A stretch of 64,000 nt of DNA, from assembly GCA_036832975.1 (NCBI GenBank), contig DAITQM010000001.1:124001-188000 (forward strand), given 5' to 3'. This DNA is from DAITQM01 sp036832975. GTDB lineage: Bacteria; Pseudomonadota; Gammaproteobacteria; Xanthomonadales; Wenzhouxiangellaceae. The notes beneath the pieces are model-generated. The model was given only the letters and a program-made list of their open reading frames with translations. It had not been told where the DNA came from and did no database searches. Numbering within the stretch: the stretch's first letter is position 1; each line of letters begins with the position of its first letter. Positions 50,007 to 58,721 of this stretch are shown piece by piece. A program made the translations under genes and the position numbers.

Positions 50007-51535
50007 CAGTGCGCTCCTCCTTCGCTATCGGCCGCCGGTTCGCTTTCCTCCTCGTCAAACCAGTGCGCCCGGGCTTTCATGATCAAGCCACCGATCTCGT
50101 CGGCGTCGAAATCAGGCAATTCAGCCAATTCATCGACGGCGCATTCGGCCAACTCGTCGCGGTTCGTGATCCCCAGCGCCGCCAACTCATAGGCCCGCTT
50201 GTCGGTCATTCCTTCGAGAGCGAGCAGGTCGGCGGCCGGTTGCCGGCTTTCCAGTTCCTCTTCCTGAGCGATCAATTGCGTGAGCAGCGCATCGCGTGCC
50301 CGGCGGCGCAGCTCGGTGATGATTTCCTCATCGAATTCGGCGATCCCCTGCAGCTCGCTTTCGGGCACGTAGGCGACTTCCTCGACATTGGTGAAGCCTT
50401 CCTGAACCAGGATATTGGCGACTTCCTCGTCAACATCCAGACGCTCCTTGAACGTATCGATCAGGCGCTTGGATTCGCTTTCGCTTTTTTGCTCGGCGTC
50501 GGCGACTGTCAACACATTCAGCGCCCAGCCGGTCAATTCGCCCGCCAGCCTGACGTTCTGGCCACCGCGGCCGATGGCCTGCGACAGGCGGTCCTCCTCG
50601 ACCGCAATATCCATCGCCCGCCGCTCCTCATCGACAACGATCGAATTGACTTCGGCTGGAGCCATCGCATTGATCACGAACTGGGCCGGGTTTTCGTCCC
50701 ACAAAATAATGTCGATGCGCTCGCCGGCGAGTTCATTGGATACCGCCTGCACGCGCGAGCCGCGCATGCCGACGCAGGCGCCAATCGGGTCGGTACGTTG
50801 ATCGAGAGCGTGTACGGCGATCTTGGCGCGCCTGCCCGGATCGCGCGCCGCACCCTTGATCTCGATCAGATCCTGGCTGATCTCTGGCACTTCAAGTTTG
50901 AACAGCGCGATTAGAAATTCCTTGCAAGTTCGGCTGGCGAACAACTGCGGGCCGCGCTGTTCGGGACGGACTGCCTGCAGATAGGCGCGCAAGCGGTCGC
51001 CGCTGCGCACCGACTCACCGGGGATCATCTGGCGCGATGGAATGAAAACCTCGGCATTGGCGCCGAGATCGAGATAGACGTTGCCGCGTTCGACGCGTTT
51101 GACGGTGCCGCTGACCAAATCGCCGACCCGGTCGCGATAGGCTTCGACGACCTGCTCGCGCTCGGCTTCCCGGACGCGCTGGACGATGACCTGCTTCGCC
51201 GCCTGGGCGGCGATGCGGCCGAACTCCACCGATTCGATCGGTTCCTCGATCGTCCCGCCGACAGTTACTTCGGGATCGCGGGCCAACGCGGCGCTGAGCG
51301 TGACCTGACGGTCAGGAAACTCGATCTCAGCGTCGTCTTCCAGCACCTCCCAGACACGGAAAGAATCGTAATCGCCCGTTTTGCGGTCGATCGCAACCCG
51401 CGCCGCGGTTTCTTCACCGAGCTTCTTGCGCGCCGCCGAAGCCAGCGCCGCTTCGAGGGCGCCGAAGATCACCTCCCGCGGCACGCCTTTTTCGTTGGCC
51501 ACCACATCGACCACGTTCAAAATCTCTTTACCCAT
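50006..51535 (-). CDS. nusA: Transcription termination/antitermination factor NusA
   Basis: This 509-residue RNA polymerase-binding protein has an N-terminal domain (ILNVVDVVANEKGVPREVIF), an S1 domain (GDLVSGTVKRVERGNVYLDLG) and two KH domains (DPIGACVGMRGSRVQAVSNEL; EDRLSQAIGRGGQNVRLAGEL). Two C-terminal acidic repeats follow (EEVANILVQEGFTNVEEVAY; ALEGMTDKRAYELAALGITN). Two AR repeats are typical of gammaproteobacteria. It is downstream of rimP (51-bp gap) in the metY-rimP-nusA-infB operon. Confidence 0.98.
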   Translation of the reverse strand: MGKEILNVVDVVANEKGVPREVIFGALEAALASAARKKLGEETAARVAIDRKTGDYDSFRVWEVLEDDAEIEFPDRQVTLSAALARDPEVTVGGTIEEPIESVEFGRIAAQAAKQVIVQRVREAEREQVVEAYRDRVGDLVSGTVKRVERGNVYLDLGANAEVFIPSRQMIPGESVRSGDRLRAYLQAVRPEQRGPQLFASRTCKEFLIALFKLEVPEISQDLIEIKGAARDPGRRAKIAVHALDQRTDPIGACVGMRGSRVQAVSNELAGERIDIILWDENPAQFVINAMAPAEVNSIVVDEERRAMDIAVEEDRLSQAIGRGGQNVRLAGELTGWALNVLTVADAEQKSESESKRLIDTFKERLDVDEEVANILVQEGFTNVEEVAYVPESELQGIAEFDEEIITELRRRARDALLTQLIAQEEELESRQPAADLLALEGMTDKRAYELAALGITNRDELAECAVDELAELPDFDADEIGGLIMKARAHWFDEEESEPAADSEGGAH

Positions 51536-51586
51536 TCATCACTCCAAGAAAAAGTCGCTGCCGGGCGCCGCCATCTTACGCGGGTC

Positions 51587-52054
51587 TCAGCGATCGTATA
51601 CCGGTACCAAACGCGCTTGCCGCACATCGTCCAGCGCGAAAGAATGCGCGCCGTCGTCGGTCTCGATCACGACCGCGGCGCTACCGCTGTTCGCCGTATC
51701 GACGTGCACGATCCGGCCGCGCCACCGCCGCCGCCCGTCAATGGGACGGTGCAGACTGATGTTGACCTCGGCGCCGCGAAAACGCGCAAACTGCGCGGCA
51801 TCGAACAGCGGCCGGTCCAACCCCGGCGACGAGACTTCCAGGCGGTAGTGCTCGGGCAGTGGGTCGGCCAAGTCGAGGGCCGTGGCCAGATCACGGCTCA
51901 CCGTCTCGCAATCGTCAAGGCCGATCGGGTGCTCAGGGTGATCGATATAAACGCGCAGCAAGCGCGGCGTACTCAACCACTCAAGACCAACAAATTCATA
52001 CCCGAGATCCACCACTTTGGGCTGCAGCAGATCGCGTAAACGATGCATCAGCAT
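51587..52054 (-). CDS. rimP: Ribosome maturation factor RimP
   Basis: This 155-residue protein is required for 30S assembly. It has KVVDLGYEFVGLEWLSTPRL near the N-terminus, LRVYIDHPEHPIGLDDCETVSR and the family signature LEVSSPGLDRPLF. A C-terminal SH3-like domain follows. It is the first protein gene after the initiator tRNA; a compound hairpin repeat lies 50 bp upstream of its start, inside the operon leader. Confidence 0.96.
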   Translation of the reverse strand: MLMHRLRDLLQPKVVDLGYEFVGLEWLSTPRLLRVYIDHPEHPIGLDDCETVSRDLATALDLADPLPEHYRLEVSSPGLDRPLFDAAQFARFRGAEVNISLHRPIDGRRRWRGRIVHVDTANSGSAAVVIETDDGAHSFALDDVRQARLVPVYDR

Positions 52055-52103
52055 GATCAGGTGTCCTGGCAGCGACGAACATCCGGCACGACCGGTCTAT
52101 CAG

Positions 52104-52254
52104 GTTGTTGAAAAACGCCATCCTGGCGTTTTTCAACGTCGCTTGCGAAAGGCGCGACTTTCGCTGCGCTCCCGAAATCAGCCGCTAAGGAGCGCCTGAT
52201 TTCGCCGGGCCATCCGTGGCCCGGATTAGCAGGCTGTTTTTCAACAGCCTGCTA
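52104..52254 (-). repeat. Compound hairpin repeat, full copy upstream of rimP
   Basis: This copy is nearly identical to 45541-45692 through all five hairpins. The outer hairpin differs as AGCAGG...CCTGCT instead of AACAGG...CCTGTT, a compensated change that keeps pairing. It lies between the initiator tRNA and rimP, so it would be transcribed in the metY-rimP leader if the tRNA terminator is bypassed. Confidence 0.9.
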
Positions 52255-52301
52255 TATTGGCTACACCGGCGAAATATCGTTTTCCGCCTGCCCATAAAGC
52301 A

Positions 52302-52332
52302 AAACCCCGCAGCCTGACGGTCCACGGGGTTT
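52302..52332 (-). terminator. Hairpin terminator downstream of the initiator tRNA
   Basis: AAACCCCG (52302-52309) pairs with CGGGGTTT (52325-52332). Reading on the minus strand, the stem is followed by TTTGCTTT, a weak T tract. It lies between the initiator tRNA and rimP, matching the position of the metY terminator/attenuator in E. coli. Confidence 0.6.
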
Positions 52333-52461
52333 CATGCGCCCCATATTAAAACGGGGCCGCCCGAAACGGAAGCAACGCATGCAACCAAACTGACGGGCGT
52401 TGTCTCAAACCTGTTCCGGCGCAGCGACTGAAACCGCACCGAAATTCCGAACCAGGCACCA

Positions 52462-52556
52462 GGGGCAGGATTTGAACCTGCGACCTTCGGCCACCCAAAT
52501 AACATTCCGAGCCCGACGAGCGCGCGCCAGCGCGCCGGGCTCATAACCCGAAGGTC
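52462..52556. pseudogene. Scrambled tRNA-fMet fragments
   Basis: On the minus strand, the T-arm and anticodon 3' half of tRNA-fMet (CGAAGGTCGCAGGTTCAAAT then CCTGCCCC, 52462-52490) are preceded by CTCGTCGGGCTC (52509-52520). In between, 18-19 unrelated bases replace the anticodon loop. On the plus strand, CGGGCTCATAACCCGAAGGTC (52536-52556, minus its last base) repeats the fMet anticodon arm in the opposite orientation. No acceptor stem can be formed, so neither piece can be a working tRNA. They look like debris from duplication and rearrangement of the adjacent gene. Confidence 0.7.
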
Positions 52557-52592
52557 CAGGCACGCCAGAGAACCTTCGAGTCGTTTGAAAGC

Positions 52593-52669
52593 TGGTAGCG
52601 GGGGCAGGATTTGAACCTGCGACCTTCGGGTTATGAGCCCGACGAGCTGCCAGACTGCTCCACCCCGCA
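52593..52669 (-). tRNA. metY: Initiator tRNA-fMet (CAT)
   Basis: This 77-nt tRNA has anticodon CAT in the loop CTCATAA, with three G-C pairs at the bottom of the anticodon stem (GGG/CCC), the hallmark of initiator tRNA. The D arm is GTGGAGCAGTCTGGCAGCTCG and CCA is encoded. The acceptor stem pairs GCGGGG/CCCCGC, while positions 1 and 72 are T and T. An unpaired 1-72 position is required for formylation, but C1-A72 is usual. It lies upstream of rimP-nusA-infB exactly as metY does in E. coli. Confidence 0.96.
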
Positions 52670-52733
52670 ACAGGCAAACCAGAATTATAACCGACTACGC
52701 GACGCGATGCAAAATCCACTCTCAACCGGGGCA

Positions 52734-53807
52734 TCAACCAGACCGTCGATCCGGGCACCCGCCGGCGGCCAGCGCCCGGTAAAGATAAGGCAGGGAATGA
52801 TCGAGCCGCCAATCCAGATCGCGATGACCGCCGCTAAACGTTTCATAAGTATGGGCGATGCCAGCCGCGGTCAACTGCTGGTGCAACTGGCGGAGGCCGA
52901 ACTGGATGTGGTACTCATCGCGCTCGCCGGCATCGAGCCACAGCCCGGCGAGGTGGCCCAGGTGGCGGCTGGATTCCCGGCAGAAGTGCAGCGGGTCGAA
53001 GGCCGCCCACCGCGCCCAGGCGGCGGGATCGAGTTCGCAGGTATCGAGCGTGAACGGCAGGCGCAACCGTTCCGGCACCGCTGGATCCGGATCGTAACTG
53101 GCCGCCAGGCACAGCACCATCAACGCCCGCCAGTCATCGCTTCCGACTTCGCGCCGCCGCCAGAATTCGGCAACGAAGCCGATGAGATCGCCGGCATAGG
53201 GGGCCAGCACCCGGCAGGCGATCGGAAATTCGGGGAAATAAACCCGATCGAAACCGCAATCCGGGGCATGGGCGGCCACCGCACCCCACACCCCCGGCCG
53301 CCGGCAGACGAGAGACAATGCCCCGTAGCCGCCCGACGACTTGCCGAACACGGCCCGTCCCCGTGCTTCCTTGATGGTTCGAAACTCGGTATCGACCAGC
53401 GGCACCAGTTCATCGACCAGGTACGCGGCATAACGCCCTAAAGCCGGCGAATCGACATACTGGTTGCCGCCCAGACTGGTGTAGCAATCGGGCATCGCGC
53501 AGATCACAGGTCCGATCGCGCCCTCGGCGTGCAGACGATCGAGGCGTTGCGGCAGGTTCTCACCGCGTTGCCGCCAGGCCGAGTGTGCCGGGCCGGCGCT
53601 GGTGTAGGCGGCGAGATCCCAAAACACCGGATAACGCTCCGCCGCAGCAGAATAACCGGGCGGCAGATAGACATGCAGCAGGCGCCGGGTCGGGTCGCCC
53701 CACGGATTGCCGGCCAGCACGGCCGAATCGAATTCGACCGTGACAACCCGACCGGCGGGCGACGCCGGCGGCGGGCGGACCGGCAGACGTTCCTGCCCGC
53801 CGCTCAC
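52734..53807 (-). CDS. Alpha/beta-hydrolase esterase (esterase D/Fes-like)
   Basis: This 357-residue probable serine esterase has the family pattern RRLLHVYLPPGYSAAAERYPV. The nucleophile Ser is in AVFGKSSGGYGALSL (G-x-S-x-G), the acid may be in LWLDAGERDEYHIQFG, and the His is in FSGGHRDLDWRL. The layout resembles S-formylglutathione hydrolase/enterochelin esterase relatives, but the substrate is unknown. No signal peptide is visible. It is the last gene of the lapA-lapB-wbpL-capD cluster and its start overlaps the capD-like stop. Confidence 0.83.
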   Translation of the reverse strand: MSGGQERLPVRPPPASPAGRVVTVEFDSAVLAGNPWGDPTRRLLHVYLPPGYSAAAERYPVFWDLAAYTSAGPAHSAWRQRGENLPQRLDRLHAEGAIGPVICAMPDCYTSLGGNQYVDSPALGRYAAYLVDELVPLVDTEFRTIKEARGRAVFGKSSGGYGALSLVCRRPGVWGAVAAHAPDCGFDRVYFPEFPIACRVLAPYAGDLIGFVAEFWRRREVGSDDWRALMVLCLAASYDPDPAVPERLRLPFTLDTCELDPAAWARWAAFDPLHFCRESSRHLGHLAGLWLDAGERDEYHIQFGLRQLHQQLTAAGIAHTYETFSGGHRDLDWRLDHSLPYLYRALAAGGCPDRRSG

Positions 53808-55735
53808 GGCGGCTCCGGGTTGTGCGCTGCGCCGCCCTCGCCGGCCGGCGGCCAGGCGATCCGCGCGGTGCCCATCAAAGCACCGAATGCACAGGCCAAT
53901 GCCGGGTCGTCGCCGTCCAGCGCTGCCGCCAAGCTTTCGACGGCAGCGGTGAACGCCGTCCAGTCGAGCGGTTCATGGCGGGCGCGGAGAATTTTAGGAT
54001 GCCCGGTGGGCTTGAGGCGCTCGTTCTCGTGGAACAGCTCTTCGCTGAGCTTTTCTCCGGCCCTGAGCCCAGTAAAAACGATCGGAATGTCGCGTTCCGG
54101 CTCCTTGCCGGCGAGGCGGATGAGCTGGTGGGCGATGGTCAGGATACGCACCGGTTCACCCATATCCAACACCAGGATATCGCTGTTTTCGCCGATCACT
54201 GTGGCCTGTAAGATCAATTGCGCCGCTTCCGGTATGGTCATGAAATAGCGTTCGATCTGCGGGTCGGTCACGGTCACCGGGCCGCCGGCGGCGATCTGCT
54301 GCTGGAACAGCGGCACCACACTACCGCTCGAATTCAGCACGTTGCCGAAGCGAACGGTGACGAACCGGGTTGCGGTGCGCTGGCCCAACCCTTCACAGTA
54401 CAGTTCGGCGGCGCGTTTGGTCGCCCCCATCACATTGCGCGGGCGGACCGCTTTGTCGGTCGAAATCAGGACGAAACACGGGACACCAGCGGCGGCCGCG
54501 GCCTCGGCCAGCACTCGGGTGGCGAGTAGATTGTTGCGGACCGCGGCCCGCATCTGCGCCTGCAACAACGGCAGGTGCTTGTAGGCCGCGGCGTGGAAGA
54601 TGATATCCGGCCGCTCAGCGGCGAGCAGCGCCTGCATGGCCTTCGGGTCGCCGGCGTCGCCGAGCACGTAACGCACCGCCGCGGACGGTGCGCCGCCGCG
54701 CATGTCGCGCTGGATATTGAACAGGTTGTATTCGTTGCGCTCGACGATGATCAGTTTCGCCGGCCCCAAGCGCTGGATCTGCCGGGCCAATTCCGCCCCG
54801 ATCGACCCGCCGCCGCCGGTGACCAGTACCTTGCTGCCGTGCACGGTGCGCCGGATCGCCTGCCAGTCGAGTTCGACCGGCGTCCGGCCGAGCAAATCTT
54901 CGATCCTGACCGGTTTCAACTCGTCCCACCTCACCCCCTGCTGCCGCTCGCGCAGGCTGGGCATGGTCTGGAATGCGATCCCGCTGTCCTCGCAGATGCC
55001 GACGACACGCTGCATCTGCGCCTCGTCGAGCGACGGCATCGCAATGATCGCGACCTCGGCCGCCGTTTCGACGGCAACCCGCGGTAACTGGTCAACCGTA
55101 CCGAGCACCGGGATGCCGTGGATCCGGGCGCCACGCAAGGCCGGAGCGTCGTCGAGAAAACCGACCACGCGGTAACGGCCCGCCGGTTTGAGTTCGCGCG
55201 CCAGCATCACGCCGCTGTGCCCGGCGCCGAGTAGTAATGTGCGCCGGGAGGCGTCGCCGGTGCGCCGCCCGGAGCTGTAATCCTTCCAACTGCGATAGAG
55301 CAAACGCGGTGCCCCGAGCAACAGCACCAGGGCCAGCGGATAGATCAGCAGCAAACGGGGTTGCAGCAGAGCCGACCCTGGGAACCACAGCCACAATCCA
55401 ACGGCCACCAGCAATGTGCCCACCAGGGCGCCGCGCACCAGGTTCCATAAATCTGGCAGACTGGCAAAACGCCACAGACCGCGATAAAGACCGGTGATCC
55501 AGAACACCGCGCCCTGCACTCCGATCACCAGGGGTAGTTCGCTGAGGAACAGCGCCGAGAGCGGCAAATCGAATCCTTGGCGTCCCGGAGTGGCGATCGC
55601 CCGCGCCGCGAGCCAGCCGCCCCAGATCATCACCAGGTCGTGGACGACCACTCCCCAGCGGGGGTGGACGAGCCGGCGCAGCCACGCCCGGCCGGCGCGC
55701 GCCGGCGTTGCCGTTTTACCGACGCCGTCAACCAT
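53804..55735 (-). CDS. Nucleoside-diphosphate-sugar dehydratase/epimerase (WbpM/CapD-like membrane protein)
   Basis: This 643-residue protein has four N-terminal membrane helices. A first Rossmann domain (RTLLLGAGHSGVMLARELK) is followed by a second, catalytic SDR domain with VTGGGGSIGAELARQIQ and the active-site region STDKAVRPRNVMGATKRAAE. This is the full-length WbpM/FlaA1/PglF architecture, which dehydrates UDP-GlcNAc at C4/C6 as the first step to deoxy sugars for O-antigen or capsule. It overlaps the upstream glycosyl-1-phosphate transferase gene by 8 bp; the two form the wbpM-wbpL pair seen at the end of many O-antigen clusters. Confidence 0.92.
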   Translation of the reverse strand: MVDGVGKTATPARAGRAWLRRLVHPRWGVVVHDLVMIWGGWLAARAIATPGRQGFDLPLSALFLSELPLVIGVQGAVFWITGLYRGLWRFASLPDLWNLVRGALVGTLLVAVGLWLWFPGSALLQPRLLLIYPLALVLLLGAPRLLYRSWKDYSSGRRTGDASRRTLLLGAGHSGVMLARELKPAGRYRVVGFLDDAPALRGARIHGIPVLGTVDQLPRVAVETAAEVAIIAMPSLDEAQMQRVVGICEDSGIAFQTMPSLRERQQGVRWDELKPVRIEDLLGRTPVELDWQAIRRTVHGSKVLVTGGGGSIGAELARQIQRLGPAKLIIVERNEYNLFNIQRDMRGGAPSAAVRYVLGDAGDPKAMQALLAAERPDIIFHAAAYKHLPLLQAQMRAAVRNNLLATRVLAEAAAAAGVPCFVLISTDKAVRPRNVMGATKRAAELYCEGLGQRTATRFVTVRFGNVLNSSGSVVPLFQQQIAAGGPVTVTDPQIERYFMTIPEAAQLILQATVIGENSDILVLDMGEPVRILTIAHQLIRLAGKEPERDIPIVFTGLRAGEKLSEELFHENERLKPTGHPKILRARHEPLDWTAFTAAVESLAAALDGDDPALACAFGALMGTARIAWPPAGEGGAAHNPEPP

Positions 55736-56723
55736 CGGTCACGATCGGTAAACGACGCACGGCCACCATCCACAGCGCGGCGAGCAGACTGGCAGCACCA
55801 AGGAATATCGCAACGGTGTACTGCGGCCGGGCGTTCGCGAGTACGGCGAGCGGTAAAAGTAAAACAACGTTGAGGGCCATCAAAAAGAACCAGACCGCGG
55901 TATGCGAAAAGCCATGTTGCAACAAACGCTGATACAAATGCTCGCGATGGGATGCGGACCAGTCGGCGCGCCGGGCCAACCGCAGCAACAGCGTCATTCC
56001 CGTATCGACCGCGAAGCCCAAGGTCAAGAGCAGCACTGCCAAACCGCCGGGCCAGCCGGCAAGCAGCACCAGGTACGCTGCCTGTAAGCCGAAAGCCAGG
56101 CTCGCGACATCGCCCATGAAAACCCGCGGCCGGGGAAAGTTCCAGGGAAGAAAGCCCAGCGCCGCGGCCGCCATCACGCCTCCGGCAGCCGCCACCGCTG
56201 TTTCCGGCGGCCAGAGCAACAGGCACGCGGCACCGACAAAAAGGGCTTCACCCGCCGCGAGGCCGTGGCTGCCGTCCATGAAATTCCACGCATTGATCAG
56301 ACCGACAGCCAATACCGGCGACGCCAAGGCCAATATCACAGCGAACACGCCGGGGAGCGTTGCCGGCCAGGACAGCACCGAGTACCCCCACCAGGAAAAC
56401 AGCAACAGCAGCACGGCGGCGGCTTGGATGGCCAGACGCAGCACGGCGGACAACGGGCGATGGTCGTCGATCCAGCCGACAAGCCCAACGATCAACAAGG
56501 CCGCCGCCGCGGGCACGGCACTGATCGCCGGTGACAGCACGAACCAACCGGCGATCAGCGCCAGGGTCGCGACGACGCCGCCACCGCGCGGAATCGCGCC
56601 TTCATGACTGCGGCGCGGACCGGCGACGTCGAACAAACCGCGGTGCGCGGCATAGGTCATCGCCAGCGGCGTCAGCGCCGCCACGGCTGCCGCGATGAGG
56701 GCAAAGACCAGCGAAACCGGCAT
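55728..56723 (-). CDS. Undecaprenyl-phosphate sugar-1-phosphate transferase (WecA/WbpL-like)
   Basis: This 331-residue polytopic membrane enzyme of the MraY/WecA family has the Mg-binding LVGWIDDHRPLS, INAWNFMDGSHGLAAGEAL and the catalytic Asp in RVFMGDVASLAFG. A cytoplasmic SASHREHLYQRLLQ His-box follows. It starts surface-polysaccharide units by transferring a HexNAc-1-phosphate to undecaprenyl phosphate. The His-box spacing resembles WbpL/WbcO. It lies 2 bp after lapB. Confidence 0.92.
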   Translation of the reverse strand: MPVSLVFALIAAAVAALTPLAMTYAAHRGLFDVAGPRRSHEGAIPRGGGVVATLALIAGWFVLSPAISAVPAAAALLIVGLVGWIDDHRPLSAVLRLAIQAAAVLLLLFSWWGYSVLSWPATLPGVFAVILALASPVLAVGLINAWNFMDGSHGLAAGEALFVGAACLLLWPPETAVAAAGGVMAAAALGFLPWNFPRPRVFMGDVASLAFGLQAAYLVLLAGWPGGLAVLLLTLGFAVDTGMTLLLRLARRADWSASHREHLYQRLLQHGFSHTAVWFFLMALNVVLLLPLAVLANARPQYTVAIFLGAASLLAALWMVAVRRLPIVTDG

Positions 56724-56725
56724 GC

Positions 56726-57898
56726 TCAGAGCTCACCGTCCGCGACGGCCGGATGCGTCGTATCCCAGTGTTTGCAGCTCGGGCATTGCCAGTGGTGCGT
56801 CTTCCCGCCATAGCCGCACTGGGTGCAGCGGAAGCGAGGTTGGGCGTTCAGCAGTGCCAGCGCAGCGGCGGCGATCAGCGGCCGCAACTCATCGCCGTGG
56901 GCGCTGAAATGGCCCTGATCGGCCAGATTGAAATACGCGCTGAACAAATCGAGGCTGGGCTGTTTGTGCAATTGCTCGAGCAGCAACTGCGCCGCAGCAG
57001 AGCGCTGCCGGCGTTCGACCAGCAAATGGGCCAGCCTGATCGCCACTGTCGGGTCCAACGCCTGGGGCACCCAACGGCGCAATTCGTCAACCGGATCCGC
57101 CGCTCCGGCGGCACAGGCCACGCCCAGCGGATCCAACAGGATGCCGATTTCGGCCGGATTGCGGCTGGCAGCCTGGCGCAATAGGTCGAGCGCCGCCGCC
57201 GGTTCGCCCTCAGCCAGGTGGAGTTGTATGCGCAGCAGGTGGGCCCGCAGACAATCCGGGTCGTAGTGCAGCGCCCGCTCGATCTGGCGGCCGGCGCCGG
57301 CCGTGTCCCGCTCCGCTAAGCGCAATTCGGCCAATTCACAGTAATAATGCGTCAGCGGCAACTGATCGCCGGCGGCGCAGTCGTGCAACAGGCGCTCGGC
57401 GGTTTCGATGGCGCGCGGCCAATCGCGTTCCTGCTCATAGATTTCGAGCAGACGCTCGAGCGCATCGCGGGTCATCGCCTCGTGGGTCGCAAGCTCACGA
57501 TATAAATCCTCGGCCCGATCGAGCAGTCCCGAGCGCCGATAGTCCTCGGCCAACTCGCCGAGGGCGTGCAAGCGCTCGTCCGGGGTCAATGTCTCACGCT
57601 GCATGACGTTCTCATGGCAGCGGATTGCATGCTCCACTTCGCCGCGGCGGCGAAACAGGCTGCCCAGAGCGAGGTGGGTCTCGATGGTATCGTGATTGAC
57701 TTCAGCCAGTTCGAGAAAGACCTCGAGCGCCTTGTCCGGCTGTTCGTTGAGCAGATAATTGAGACCGCGGAAATAATGACTGCCGAATTCGGGGCCGCGT
57801 TGCGCCCGGCGCAATACCCACAAGCGCCAGCCGAGCACGGCGGCGAGGGCCGCCAGGGCGATCGTCAAAAGCGGTTGTAACGCCGCGCCGTCAGGCAT
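56726..57898 (-). CDS. lapB: LPS assembly protein LapB (YciM)
   Basis: This 390-residue protein controls LPS synthesis by regulating LpxC turnover. It has one N-terminal membrane helix (LQPLLTIALAALAAVLGWRLW) and then about nine TPR repeats (SHYFRGLNYLLNEQPDKALE onward). The C-terminal rubredoxin-like zinc knuckle is FRCTQCGYGGKTHHWQCPSC. The ATG at 57898 is chosen over a frame open to 58156, because it matches the family N-terminus and avoids overlapping lapA. It is adjacent to lapA (19-bp gap), as in most gammaproteobacteria. Confidence 0.95.
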   Translation of the reverse strand: MPDGAALQPLLTIALAALAAVLGWRLWVLRRAQRGPEFGSHYFRGLNYLLNEQPDKALEVFLELAEVNHDTIETHLALGSLFRRRGEVEHAIRCHENVMQRETLTPDERLHALGELAEDYRRSGLLDRAEDLYRELATHEAMTRDALERLLEIYEQERDWPRAIETAERLLHDCAAGDQLPLTHYYCELAELRLAERDTAGAGRQIERALHYDPDCLRAHLLRIQLHLAEGEPAAALDLLRQAASRNPAEIGILLDPLGVACAAGAADPVDELRRWVPQALDPTVAIRLAHLLVERRQRSAAAQLLLEQLHKQPSLDLFSAYFNLADQGHFSAHGDELRPLIAAAALALLNAQPRFRCTQCGYGGKTHHWQCPSCKHWDTTHPAVADGEL

Positions 57899-57917
57899 GG
57901 CCGGCCTCGATACCGCA

Positions 57918-58187
57918 TCAATCTCGGGCCGGCGAAGTGCGCGGCTTATCGCTCTGTGCCGTGCCGTCGGCGATAGGTGACGACCGGTGGCGGGCCGCCG
58001 ACAACAGGCCCCATAACAGTCCGCCCAGCAGACCACAGGCAAAAGCGCCGAGCAAGACCACCCCGAGACGGGATTCGAAACGGAGCCAGACGAGATCAAC
58101 GGTGACCACAGCGTCGTTGAGATAACCGACCACGCCGCCGGCCACCACCGCGGCAAGCGCCAGCAGACGACTGCTCCAGGACTTCAT
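57918..58187 (-). CDS. lapA: LPS assembly protein LapA (DUF1049)
   Basis: This 89-residue inner-membrane protein has two helices (LLALAAVVAGGVVGYLND and LGVVLLGAFACGLLGGLLWGL) separated by VVTVDLVWLRFESR. This is the LapA/YciS pattern. It ends in a short polar cytoplasmic tail. The ATG at 58187 is used. It lies between ihfB and lapB in the canonical order. Confidence 0.9.
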   Translation of the reverse strand: MKSWSSRLLALAAVVAGGVVGYLNDAVVTVDLVWLRFESRLGVVLLGAFACGLLGGLLWGLLSAARHRSSPIADGTAQSDKPRTSPARD

Positions 58188-58227
58188 AGCGTACCGCGCC
58201 GCACTGCCGCCGTCGGAGATATGATGT

Positions 58228-58527
58228 TCACGACCGACCGTCGTTGACGAGTTGGCGGACGGTTTTGCCGGGCTTGAAATGCGGCACATGCTTGCCGGGC
58301 AGCGCCACCACTTCCCCGGTTCGCGGATTGCGGCCGATCCGCGGCCGGCGATAATGCAAGGCAAAACTACCGAATCCCCGAATTTCGATACGATCCCCTT
58401 CGGCCAGCGCCTGCGCCATGCTTTCAAGCATGACGCGCACCGCCAACTCGACATCGCCCAGATCGAGATGACCCAGGCGCACCGCGAGATGCTGAATCAG
58501 ATCGGATTTGTTCATCGGCTGTGCCAT
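58228..58527 (-). CDS. ihfB: Integration host factor beta subunit
   Basis: This 99-residue DNA-bending protein forms a heterodimer with IhfA. It has NKSDLIQHLAVRLGHLDLGD, the dimer core GDRIEIRGFGSFALHYRRPR with conserved RNPRTGE in the DNA-binding arm, and VPHFKPGKTVRQLVND. Two starts are in frame. The ATG at 58527 has GGAG 7 bp upstream, while the ATG at 58515 (MNKSDLI) matches the E. coli length better. It is the gene after rpsA, as usual. Confidence 0.96.
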   Translation of the reverse strand: MAQPMNKSDLIQHLAVRLGHLDLGDVELAVRVMLESMAQALAEGDRIEIRGFGSFALHYRRPRIGRNPRTGEVVALPGKHVPHFKPGKTVRQLVNDGRS

Positions 58528-58692
58528 GTCATCGCTCCGCGCGAGGGGGCGCCAAGCACGCGCCCGTTATCGATTTATCACAAAGCCTCAAGTTCTCCCC
58601 TTGCCATGACAGAATCTCGCGATCTGCAGGGGTGCTGCGAATGGATCAGACGAATCGGTCGTCTGTCCTCAGCCCCGGCGCCGAGCGGCAAC

Positions 58693-58712
58693 CCGCCCGG
58701 CCGGCCGGGCGG
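58693..58712 (-). terminator. Perfect 20-bp GC palindrome after rpsA
   Basis: CCGCCCGGCC followed by GGCCGGGCGG is a perfect inverted repeat 9 bp after the rpsA stop on the minus strand. There is no T tract, so it may be an RNA 3'-end stabiliser or pause hairpin rather than an intrinsic terminator. The remaining 58528-58721 gap has no gene. Confidence 0.4.
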
Positions 58713-58721
58713 ATCGTCGTT

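Noticed and set aside
47763..50192. 809-codon plus-strand frame opposite infB and the end of nusA
   Set aside because: Antisense of two well-recognised genes; no start context, no domain.
52332..52812. Small minus-strand frames with peptides like GSNPAPATS and RRFKSCPWC
   Set aside because: These are well-known spurious proteins made by translating tRNA genes; they lie over the fMet tRNA and its fragments.
58693..58712. Perfect GC palindrome as a regulatory operator
   Set aside because: CCGG/GGCC-rich palindromes are frequent in this GC-rich sequence, and the site is just after a stop codon. It is listed only as a possible 3' hairpin.
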